From: Hepsetus odoe
Lineage: Eukaryota; Chordata; Actinopteri; Characiformes; Hepsetidae
Direction of reading: 5' to 3'
Assembly: GCA_017165825.1 (NCBI GenBank)
Contig: CM029387.1
Coordinates: forward strand, 17,802,561-17,866,560
Length of the DNA: 64,000 nucleotides
Shown here: positions 1-10,800 of the stretch, piece after piece
How positions within the stretch are numbered: position 1 is the stretch's first letter
Layout: the number at the start of each line of letters is the position of its first letter
Position numbers and translations under genes: made by a program
The notes under the pieces: model-generated
Seen by the model: the letters and a program-made list of their open reading frames with translations, nothing else
The model's database searches: none
Told to the model about the DNA's origin: nothing

Positions 1-4
1 ACAC

Positions 5-107
5 TGTCTGTGTATGGATTAAATGCATAGAAGCATTTTGTTGAGGTTCACTGTGTGCTGCGCTGTATATTCACAGTGACAAAAAGTCACCTTCACTTTC
101 ACTTTAT
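5..107 (+). repeat. SINE-A, 3' part only
   Basis: This is the tail half of the commonest SINE of the window (called SINE-A here). It has the 'gttcactgtgtgctg' block and ends in the typical 'cactttcacttt' run. The tRNA-like head is missing or lies before the window. Confidence 0.6.
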
Positions 108-1464
108 GTGCTTTTGACACTGTACCCCACGCTGTTCTTCAAAATCGGAAAAAAATGACAATGCAGATTCTTAAAGCACCTACTTTTGCCAGCAATCATG
201 ATTTTTCACTACACGGTGGCCTTTTTGGCCTGCAAGACCTAGAAGGATTGTATCACAGCTGTACCACACCCCACATGCATGTTCTCCTGACCATACACAT
301 GCATTTGGCAATTTTTTCAACCACACCCTAATTCATCTCTGTGCCCATCCACAGAGACTCCTGTGGCCAACATCCACGCCCCCGCATCTGTGCACATGCC
401 CATTCCCATGTCATGGGTGAGGGGGTGCATTGATTCCTCTCGCTGGACTATAAGTTGGATCAAAGCTGTTTCATTTTTTGCTGAAGCAGATTCCATTAAC
501 AGTGACCCCACATGAGCATCCAACCGCTTTTAACCATGTAGAGCAGGTGGGATTGCTTTAAGCGGCAATGAAGGACTTAATTGTCTTTATTTTGCATTAA
601 TTAATGAATGATTATGAAGGTAAGTGACTTTTTTCGTTATAATCTTTATTTCCAAACTGTGAATTGTGCCATAAGATAGCCTATTACTACATTAAATCTT
701 GAAGTAAATCTTAGCAAGCATTATTTACCATTGAAATTAAAATTTTGGGTAAAAAGCTTAAATATATTAAAAACAGATTACAGCCAGAAGTAAAATAACA
801 ACAGACGTCATGTGTCTTTAAGTAGAAGTGGAGATACTTGTGTAAAACTCTCGGAGATTAACATTTTCCTCTTCTCTACTCTCTAGTGTAAAAGTACAGT
901 TTCCAAACATATTCAGGATATTTAAGGATAGATTCAGGCTTCTTAAAGTAAAACGGAAAATAAAACATCTCTCTGAAGGACATTTTTACCAGCTGGTGGT
1001 AAAAGTGAACTAAACCAACACGTTAACATGATGGAAAAGCTTTCAAACCATTTATACTCCAATAAAAACACAACGTGCTGAGAACAATCAACATTGTTTC
1101 ATTTTCATCCATATCTTTACTAGTTCTCCTGCCATGGACTTCACACTCACTGCCTTTTCTTCACTCCATTTTTTATGCTGTTTATGTCATGTTACATCTG
1201 TCACGTGAGTTCCACCCCAATGGATACATACGGTGATTTTATTTTTTGTGACTTCTTGTCCATTTAGGGCTAAATTTGGCCTTGATGTTGTGAAAATGCA
1301 CAATGAAGTGAGAAATTATTCACCCAAAAGCATTAAAAAAAGAAATGATCCTTTCCTGAAAGTCTAAAGTTTAAAATCTAGATTTTAAAAGTCAGTCACG
1401 CTCAATTTTCATTGTGTAAAATATTAAGGTGATGCTGTCTTATATTTCTGGGGAACATTTTACT
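108..1464. other. Unique AT-rich DNA upstream of the connexin gene
   Basis: I see no exon, RNA gene or clear repeat here. The promoter and non-coding first exon of the connexin gene may lie in this stretch or before the window, because connexin genes usually have a separate 5'-UTR exon. I could not place either. Confidence 0.4.
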
Positions 1465-1591
1465 GAAAGACAGTGATGGGGACAGTACCTTGCTCAAGGG
1501 TACCTCAGGGTAATCTACTGGTCTGGGATTTGAACCCACGACCTCTCGATCCTGGGGCTCAGTTCCTTATCACTAGATCAGTGCTGGCCCA
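1465..1591 (-). repeat. SINE-A, head part
   Basis: Read on the minus strand, this has the tRNA-like head (B-box-like 'gggttcaaatcc') followed by the conserved 'accttgagcaaggtac' block. The tail is missing. It lies about 330 bp before the acceptor of the first coding connexin exon. Confidence 0.65.
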
Positions 1592-1920
1592 GGTTTAGAT
1601 GTGGGTTTGATATGTAGGCATCATGTAGCCTTGAGAAAACCATTTAGTATCAAATGGATTAAATCCCTGGAGACTGAATAAATCTTGCAAATTGTTGACT
1701 GAAGTTTTGGTTGATCTGTAAGACACCCTTTTTATCCTTTGGCTTCAACATTTATAGCATATTTTCTTTATTAAATCTCTGTGTGCCGTTCTGAATATTG
1801 AGCCTCACCATTCACACCAGCAAGGTCAGCCATTATATCCTCTGGTTTCCATTAACATTTGATCTAATCCTTTTTCCATTTTTGCCATCCTCTTCTTCCC
1901 ACAGTGATGCCCTTGTGAAA

Positions 1921-4160
1921 ATGGGTGACTGGAACTTCTTGGGTGGAATCCTTGAGGAGGTGCATATCCACTCCACCATGGTGGGGAAAATATGGCTGAC
2001 CATTCTCTTCATATTCCGCATGCTGGTGCTGGGTGTGGCTGCGGAGGACGTGTGGAACGATGAGCAGGCCGACTTCATCTGCAACACGGAACAGCCAGGC
2101 TGCAGGAACGTCTGCTATGACCGTGCCTTCCCCATCTCCCTCATCCGGTACTGGGTGCTACAGGTTAGGGATGCTGGGTGTTCTGAAGTACTGCAATGGA
2201 TCTCACTTTGCCAGGTTGGCTGCCTGGGGCAGGTTAGAAACTAGTCAAAGTAAATCACGACCCTCTGCACGTGCACTTCTAGCACAATACAAATCAACAA
2301 GCCAATAATATGATGGGTGCGTATTGTATTGAAATGGACTTCTAAAGACACTGACCTTCTGCCCCAGACAGCCTTTAAAAGTGGTGTTATAAGTGTGCAT
2401 TTTAAAGATTTGTTATATTATTAGTAATTTAGAATTTCTTTGGTTATTTGACAAATACTCACATTTTTTGGACTTTTTAAGTGGGTATGCACAATTTACA
2501 GTAGACTGTGAAAGTGACTATTTTGTGATTGTGAACACAACGCAATGCTTCTTTGAATTTAACCCATACACACAGCGTAGCAGAGCACAACAGTATAGCC
2601 CCTGCCCGGGGGGCAGTTATGGGGATGGTACGTTGCTCAAGGGTATCTCAGGGTAATCTATTGGTCCAGGATTCAAACCCACCAACTTCTGATCATGTGG
2701 CCTAGTCCCTAACCACTAGTCTACCAAACTAGGCCATCACTGCCCCAGCTAATCAACTTATTAGTTGGAACAACGGCATTAGGTTAGGAAAAAGTCCTTA
2801 ATGCACAGGACGAGGCTAGTCTAGGAACAGTCCACTGCAGTTGGTGGTTTATGGCATGCACCCATCTCTCAAATAAACTATGCTTCTGCTGCAGGTTATC
2901 TTTGTCTCCTCACCCTCACTGGTCTACATGGGCCATGCTTTGTACCGCCTCCGTGCTTTGGAGAAGGAGCGCCAGCGGAAAAAAACAGCCCTTCGTCGGG
3001 AGCTGGAGGCACTGGATATGGAAATGGCAGAAGTCCGGCGCAGAATAGAACGAGAACTTCGTCAAATTGATCAAGGAAAGCTAAACAAAGCCCCACTGAG
3101 AGGCTCACTTTTGCGCACCTATGTGGCCCATATAGTGACCCGTTCTGGTGTGGAAGTAGGCTTCATGACAGGTCAATACCTTCTCTATGGTTTCCAGCTT
3201 GACCCTCTTTTCAAATGTGAACGAGAGCCTTGCCCAAACGTCGTTGACTGCTTTGTGTCCCGTCCGACTGAGAAAAGTGTGTTCATGGTGTTCATGCAGT
3301 GCATTGCTGCCATCTCCTTGTTCCTCAACATCTTGGAGATCATGCATCTGGGCTACAAGAAGCTCAAAAAGGGCATCCTGGCATTGTACCCGCAACTGAG
3401 GCATACAAACCTGGATGACAGTTATTACCCAAACAAGGGTAAGAAGGACTCTGTAGCTCTGCAGACCTGTGTAGGCATCTCCACTGGCCGCAAAGCCACT
3501 ATACCTTCAGCCCCAAGCAGCTATAACCTCCTGATAGACAGGTCACAAGATGGACCTTCCTATCCACCTTTAATCAACCCATCTTCTGCATTCTTGCCAG
3601 TACAAGGTGACCTTCCGATCAAGAGCGGTTCAGATGCCCCAAAGGACCTCTTACATAGTCCAACAGAGCACAATAGCAACTCCAACAACACAAGCAGCGA
3701 GACAACACGATCACCAGCTGGAGAATCCATCACATCTCCAAAGCAAGAGGACCTAGAGGACAGTACCCAGATCCCTACAAATAACCATGGAGACCAGGGA
3801 TGTGAAAAGCTTGAATTGCCAGGAATACCTGGTGATTCTTCTCATACTTCATCATACCCAAAACAGAGGACATGGAAGGTCACAGCCCCCTGGAACTGCG
3901 CTCCCGTGGCAGAGGGAACAGCTTCAGATTCAGACTCAGTGGAAGAATCCAACGCCCGGTCTATGCCCTCCAATATTCGGCCACGAGCTTCAATCAGGGT
4001 GGACCCCAGGAAGAGTCGGCCCAGCACCCCTGATTCTATTGAGGAGTCCAGCTCAGAATCACATCGAAGCCCTCAGCCCCCGACATCGCCGAGCCGCCGC
4101 ACTTCAGTGGCCAGCAGTGCCAGCAGCAGGCGGGCAGCACCCACTGATCTGCAGATATGA
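1921..4160 (+). CDS. gja10: Gap junction alpha-10-type connexin (Cx57/Cx62 group), 2 coding exons
   Basis: The coding exons are 1921-2163 and 2895-4160 (81 + 421 codons = 502 aa, phase-0 intron). It is a four-pass membrane protein; six copies form a hemichannel. The protein starts MGDWNFLGGILEEVH. The extracellular loops carry the connexin cysteine signatures C54-x6-C61-x3-C65 and C189-x4-C194-x5-C200. TM1 is about residues 21-40, TM2 76-97, TM3 155-180 and TM4 209-232. The cytoplasmic loop (about 98-150) is basic and likely helical. The long Ser/Pro-rich tail has RRTS and RPRAS kinase-type sites and ends in DLQI, close to the DLEI PDZ ligand of Cx43. An acceptor at 1901-1904 puts a 5'-UTR intron just before the start. 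Loop and TM2 sequence (HALYRLRA, RQRKK) match GJA10 rather than GJA3 or GJA8. The family acts in retinal horizontal-cell coupling; that role is inferred. Which fish paralogue this is cannot be settled here. Confidence 0.93.
2508..2750 (-). repeat. SINE-A, near full length, in the connexin intron
   Basis: This minus-strand copy lies inside the 731-bp intron that splits the connexin coding region. It runs from the 'gtgaaagtgac' tail through the 'gctcaaggg' block to the tRNA-like head ending near 'cactgcccc'. It makes up about a third of the intron. Confidence 0.75.
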
Positions 4161-4238
4161 GGTTTTTCTAGGCATGTAGAGACCCCCTGACGCATTCCCC
4201 AACAAAATCCAACATTTCCTTATTAGTTTCATCTTATA

Positions 4239-4810
4239 CAGTGTTGTGAAAAAGTATTTATTTTTCTTTTTTTTTTTTCTCTATTTTGGTTTCTTTACAC
4301 ACCCACTTTCATAACCTGATTCAAATCGCAGGCGTTGCTGGAGCTAATCTCAGCTCTCACTGGGCAAAAAGCTGGGAAGCCCCCTGGACAGGTCGTCATT
4401 CTATCGCAGGGCAGACGCAGAGACACACGCAAACAAATGCCCTGTTTTTATTTGTAAGACTTAATTGTCTCTGGTCTAAAAAACTGTCTTTAATCACTCA
4501 ATCAATTAATAAAAAAATGACTTGAAGGGTAAATTAGACTAAGTTCCCGTAAAGATCTCAACAATCTGCACACTATACCTCAAAAAAAGAAATCTGAAGA
4601 CTTGAGAAAGTCCCTGAAATATCTCAGTTAAAGTGATAAAGATGGTACCCAGTACTATGTTTAAGTAGAAACTCTTTCTTCACATGGGTAATATGGCTGT
4701 TGGTGAGCTGTTGTCCTTATAATAAATTAAGGTTATTTGAAAGCACTACATCAGATACAATATAGTGTTAGAAAATTAAAAAAATAAAACAATACTTTTT
4801 CACAGTACTG
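4239..4810. mobile_element. Tc1-type MITE just after the connexin stop codon
   Basis: This is a 572-bp element with 20-bp terminal inverted repeats: CAGTGTTGTGAAAAAGTATT on the left, with two mismatches to the reverse complement of the right end. The left flank is the expected TA; the right flank is TG, probably a mutated TA. There is no transposase. It starts 78 bp after the connexin stop codon. It holds three AATAAA hexamers (4508, 4721, 4783) and a piece of another retroposon. Confidence 0.8.
4326..4436 (-). repeat. SINE-C / L2-type tail nested in the MITE
   Basis: On the minus strand it reads as the module 'cgatagaatgacgacctgtc' followed by a 'gctccagcaacgcctgcg'-like end. This is the L2-like 3' module shared by SINE-C copies in the window. 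It lies wholly inside the MITE, so it is probably the younger insertion. Confidence 0.6.
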
Positions 4811-5125
4811 TGCTTTTCCAGGATAAAGAATGATAAATTAAATATACTGGTGTGAAAGGAGCCAAAATATTCAAGAGCAATCACACAGGAACAGCACACC
4901 TATCAAACATCTGGATTTGTTACCATTTGTTGGAGAATGCTACAGGACCTTTACTCTGAGGAAGGACATTTTAACTTAAGTATTTTTCTTCATAAACATA
5001 ATGAAAGCGCTCAGACTGCAATACATAGTGCTGCTAAAAAATGTGCTTTAGCTTCTGTTATGCTGCAGGTTTTGGTCTTATAGATCTTGGCTGACTGCTT
5101 AGTGTTTTCATATGTGCACGCACAC

Positions 5126-5194
<69 letters not shown>

Positions 5195-6139
5195 TCTGGA
5201 ACTAAACACTTCTAACTAGCTGAAAGGATTTCAACTTATTCTTATTGAAAGCAAGATCTTTTTAACTGCACTGCTTGTTAACTATGATGTTATTATGGTT
5301 TAAAATGATAAAATGTAAGTAGGTGCCTATTTTATTTATTTTTCACAGAAGAAAGCCATCATCTTCAGCAAGGAGTCTTAATTTTACAAACCATTATAAA
5401 GACAGAAGTGCAATAACTGTCCTATTCTGTAAAATTGTCTGTTTTGTACTGTTTTTGCAGATTGCTTTTCTCTTTCTGTAGGATGCCATAGGATGCCTGC
5501 CTGCCTGCCTGTGCCTGAATGAATAAACTGACTTTGAGTTTTTTCTAATTTACTGGATGTTTTTAAAGTGTTCAGCAGGTTGGGTTCCCAGAATGTGGAG
5601 TATCTGTTACACATAAACTCTCAACGTCTCTGCACTTTAGTTTAGTGTGTCTGACCCCATCATTCGCTTCACTGCAGCTGTATCTCTGAGTGGTGAGAAC
5701 ATGCAGGAGGTCAGATTGCTAGAAGAACAGCTGCAGTAATTACACGCTGGTATCAGGAAGAGTGCGGCATCTGCTGGACAGTTCAGTGCAGCACATTTTC
5801 AGTCCATTTTCAGTTGCTGTTTTTGTGACATCACAAAAATGAACACATTTAAAGGTACCCATCTATTCAGTTTACTACAATTTATTTGGTGATGCATTGT
5901 GTAGCCTGAGGTTTGAAAATATGAAACATTGCTGTTTTGGTGAATAACACCACATTAATATCATAAAATGACCTCAGTGAGAAAAATGTATGCTGTGGGT
6001 ACTTTAAAACGTTTCTTTTAGGTTCCCTAAAGAAACATTTGCTTTGAACAATGAAAACACAAAAACTATACAGGATAAATACAGCTAAAACAAATTAATC
6101 ACATGAGTAAAATTGGATAAAAACGATGATTTATCCTAA
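4811..6139. other. Intergenic DNA with (CA)n and (TGCC)n
   Basis: This lies between the connexin and naga. It holds a (CA)n microsatellite at 5119-5190 with two CG interruptions near its start, and a short (TGCC)n run near 5494-5516. I see no gene in it. Confidence 0.5.
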
Positions 6140-6300
6140 CTGGGATGGCAGGGGAGGGAGCTTATCCCAGCATGTCATAGGAGAAGGAACATCCTGCAAA
6201 CAAATAGGACCCGTGCCCCATCAAACCCAGGATGTTCTTGCTGCCCCACCATGGTAGAAACCCACTTTTTTAAAAGAAGATGTAAAACCAATTATAAAAC
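6140..6300 (-). repeat. Decayed SINE-C relic
   Basis: The 'gcttatcccagcatgtcata' block followed by 'aaacccaggatgttcttg' resembles, on the minus strand, the body and L2-like tail of SINE-C. It is strongly diverged and its edges are unclear. Confidence 0.35.
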
Positions 6301-7147
6301 CTTATGCTTCTGTACAGCATCATGTCACAATGCAGTTTTATGCAAACTAATCAGCATAATCACTAATCTAATTTAAAAAGAAAAGCACTGATATATTGAT
6401 GCAGCTATTCCAATAATTCAATTTCTCCAATTGTAAGAAAGCACAGGGATCTTGCAGCCTGTAGCAAACCCATAAAAGGTAACACGAGGACAGGAAAGGG
6501 CAAAAAAGCAAGGTACCTAAAACTGTGTTACCTGCATGAACAACGCCAGGTAGTTAATAATGCAGGTCGAGGGAGACACACCTTGCAGCAGCTGATCTGT
6601 GCCAGCTAAAAGCAGGAAGTCAAGCCCAGTAAGGAACTGTTGAAAGGTGAGCAAGCTGGGATAAAGCTTCTTATTATTTATATGCTTTTAAACATTTAAT
6701 GCCATTATTTTAGGAATAGACAAATAAAGGTAAGCAGGGGTTTAATGTCACATGAATGTTTCAGTTTTTTGTGTGCACGATGCCATTCACTCTAATCATA
6801 TATCTTTGTTTGTGATCAACACTAAATTCAGCTCCTATCATGTTTTTGTGTAAATTCTGCTCAGACAAGCCTGACTTAAGAAGAATCATGAGCGTCAGGG
6901 CTAAACAGTCAGCAGGTGTAAATCGGGCAGGTGTAACAAAGTGCTCGCCACAAGGAGAACCGGGTTTTTTCTGACGAATGGGTTCCATCAGCAGTGTCAA
7001 GGTGGTGTTGTGGCCAAAACAGGTCTTGACTAAATCAAATCCATTTGAGAAAAGGGGGAAACTAGGTACAGAATTTATAAACAGATTCATTTAGTACTGT
7101 AGCCTTCATCTGTTTCCTGTTTTATAATGAGAGCTTGATCCTCAGAG
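6301..7147. other. Upstream region of naga
   Basis: This AT-rich sequence precedes the naga start codon. The promoter and 5' UTR should lie here. I see no clear TATA box, no CpG-rich block and no GTCACGTGAC lysosomal (CLEAR) motif. Confidence 0.35.
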
Positions 7148-7839
7148 ATGTTCTGGAAGGTGATTTTTCTGCTGCTGCTGGGTGTTCAAGCTCTGGCACT
7201 GGATAACGGGCTGATGAGGACGCCTCCCATGGGCTGGATTTCATGGGAGCGCTTCCGCTGTAATGTGGACTGCAGGAATGACCCTAAAAACTGCATCAGG
7301 TACTGAAGTCGAAAATATTCCAGTTCTTTTATTCTAATAGCTTCCAAACTCAAAACCACCATGATTCTCAACACTGAGCAAAAAGGACCTCTGCACTTTT
7401 AAAATTTACCTGTATGTTGTACATCAGTGTCATTTGGATTATATACAGTTCTTGCAAGTAAGTAACCAAAGAGAGTGAACTGTGATTAAGTAATATATTT
7501 GAAACATTTAACATTTCTAAATGATGCAGTTATGCAAATCAAGTCTAATCAGGACCTTTACGGTATGTTAACCTTTTGACTCTACATAAGCCTTTTATGA
7601 GAACTGTCACAAACCTACAAAGACTCTCAGAAAGTCTCAGAAAGCAGTGTCATTGTGGAAACACTTGAAACTGCCTTTTATTAAACTACTATTTTATGAC
7701 AGTCTGAATTAACCGTAATAAAAGTTAAGGCTGGTTTATGTCAGCTGTCATAAAATAGTCTCTTAATGGATTCTAATTAAACAACGTAAATAAAAGCAGT
7801 ATCACTCAGCCTTAATTTCAGACATTCATTGTAATCACG

Positions 7840-7877
<38 letters not shown>

Positions 7878-10800
7878 GTGAAAGGCTGTTTGTAGACATG
7901 GCGGACCGGCTGGCTGAGGATGGCTGGATGAAGTTGGGTTATAAATACCTGATTATAGACGACTGCTGGTCTTTCACGTCCAGAGACAATAAGGGACGCC
8001 TAATGCCTGACCCAGTCAGGTACTTTCTCCTTCTCTCTCTTTTCTGTCTCATTCTGTCTGTCTCTCACTCTTCTTCTCACTGTTGTTCTTTTTACGTTTA
8101 CCTCTGAGTCTCTCTCTCTCTAATATATATATATATATACATATATATATTTTTTTTCAGTTAATTTAATACATGTTTTATGTTAAAATTTCAAGCAAAT
8201 TTCAGTTTTTTTTCTTCCCTTCTTTCAGATTTCCAAATGGAATCCACAAGTTAGCACGTTACGTCCATGACCGCGGACTCAAACTGGGTATTTATGCCAA
8301 CATGGGCACACACACTTGTGCAGGATATCCTGGCACCAGCCTGGATCAGATAGAGACTGATGCCCAGACATTTGCAAACTGGGAGGTGGACATGCTGAAA
8401 TTTGACGGCTGCTACTCAAACGCTGAAGAACAACAGAAGGGTATGTAGAAATGTATAATTTATATTAATATCATTTATATAATTGTACATCAACATAGTA
8501 TCAACAAGCGGTGGCCTAGTGGTTAGGGACAAGGTCCAAGGATCAGAAGGTCCTGGGTTTGAATCCCTGACCAGTAGGTTGCCCTGTTGTAGCCTTGAGC
8601 AAGGTATCGTCCCAATCACTGCTCCCAGGCACTTTAAATACATGTGCCCTGCTGCACGTGTGTGAGTAGGTGAAAAGCAGAGGGAATCACATTCCCAAAA
8701 AACCACCCAAAGAAATAAATAAAATGGATGACAACTGGGTGTCAGAAAAAATTTCTCTGGGTTTCTGATGGGTTTCTCAAAATTTCTAAGTGAGTCAGGT
8801 TGGTCAGGTTTCCCCATCTTCACCAAGAGTGCTGATCATTCTGAGGGACATTGTGTGATAATAAATGTATTTTAATATTTGAACCAAAAATGTATATGTT
8901 CTTCTACAGGCTATCCTCTTATGTCCAAGGCTCTAAATGCCACTGGACGTCCAATCGCCTACTCGTGCAGCTGGCCTGCATACCGTGGTGGACTTCCTCC
9001 GAGTGTGAGTCAAATAACGTGAACGGATAAAGAGTTGAATGATGAATTCTATTCTGAATACTAGATCATGAGATGATGAACTGGCTCCTTGGTTGCCTTT
9101 TTAAAATTTTGCCTGCATCACAGTTATGTTTTTGCCCATACAGGTAAACTACACTCTCCTGGGTGAAATCTGCAACCTGTGGCGTAACTATGACGACATT
9201 GAAGATTCGTGGGAAAGTGTGCTGGGGATCGTTGATTGGGTCTTTCAAAATCAGGATGATCTCCAGCCTGTTTCAGGGCCTGGACACTGGAGTGACCCTG
9301 ACATGGTTATTTGTCCCTATGCTTACCTTTGCTTGCCTTTAACCCCCTTTAAGCTTAAATGCCTCCTGCAATTATTTCTGTTCCCTCTTTCAGTTGATCA
9401 TTGGGAACTTTGGGCTCAGTCTGGAGCAGTCCCAAGCTCAGATGGCCTTATGGGCCATCATGGCAGCTCCTCTGTTCATGTCCAATGACCTTCGAGCTCT
9501 GTCCGGCGAAGCCCGAAATATTCTACAGAACAGAGCTGCCATTGCCATCAATCAGGACCCGTTGGGTATCCAGGGGAGACGCATCTTGCAGGTAAAAACT
9601 TTTCAGGATATTTCATATCAGAAAAACTGAGAGGCTGCACATTCTGCAAGAAAGCTGGGCAAAAGCATATACTGTATATATTCATAGCTGTAGTTATTGA
9701 TCTGGGTAATAGCTCAGCTGCTTACAAACTTGCAAAATATTTTTGACAATCTTTGCCTCATGTAAATTAATTTCACCTGCTCTGCAGAGCCCCCTGGTGG
9801 TTTTATGCACACGCCTGAGAATGCAATAGTATTTTACATCCATGATGACATAAGTAATTAAGCTAGCGTTTCTAGTCACAGTCACATTTTTGGCATAGGT
9901 TTTCACTGAATGAAATGAAAATGCACCTTTTTCATTTTGTTGAATTAAAGCTTTATTTATTTTTTTTATTGAATAAGATTGGAATATTGTACACACTTAG
10001 AGAATATGTGTGGGGTGCATGTAATAAATCTAAAAGACTTCTACAGGGTTTACTTTGAAATATTTAAACAGTAAACTGAGATACTTTAGAGTGGACTACT
10101 GTTTCTCCTTCGAAAAAGAAAGAAATGGAAACTAATTACAAGTTATTCTCAACATAAAATAGAGAAAGGCTCTGATTTTCCAGAAATAAAATTCTTTGTT
10201 TTTTAAATGGGACGCTTGTCTGCAATTTTCAGTGTAAATAATGTTTCTATGATTTTCTCATTGTAAAGCATTAAATACAACTACAGCAAAAAGGCAAAAA
10301 TGTACCAAATTTACCCAAAAGGTTTAAATGTTTTATCTCAAAAACTAAAAAACACGAGGAACTCTTTGGCTCCTTGGAAGCAACGTATGAAGAAATGAGT
10401 GGTGGTCTCAGTATTGTAGGATCATTTACATTTACATTTGAGGCATTTAGCAGACACTCTTATCCAGGGCGACTTCCATGTCTCCCTGTGATGGGCTGGC
10501 GACCTGTCCAGGGTGGGTCCCCGTCCTTTGCCCTGTGTGAGCTGGGACGGACTCCAGCAACCCCCCGAGACCCTAATTAGGACAAGCAGCCCAGAAAATG
10601 ACTGGCTGCCTGACTTCCATGTGTCCTAATTACAGGGGCAGTCTCACTGGAGCAACTCAGGGTTCAGGGTCTTGCTCAGGGACTCGGTGGTGGTAGTGCT
10701 AGAGGTGGGATTTGAACCTGGGACCGCTTTAGCCATAGGTCCATAGGCGAAAACCCTACCACTAGACCACCACCACCCTAAGGATCACTTGGACAATAAA

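Noticed and set aside
1200..1209. GTCACGTGAG, close to the CLEAR lysosomal gene motif
   Set aside because: It lies upstream of the connexin, about 6 kb from naga, and a single 9/10 match is expected by chance.
2033..2308. Second-frame ORF over connexin exon 1
   Set aside because: It is a shadow of the real frame. The connexin cysteine pattern fixes the correct one.
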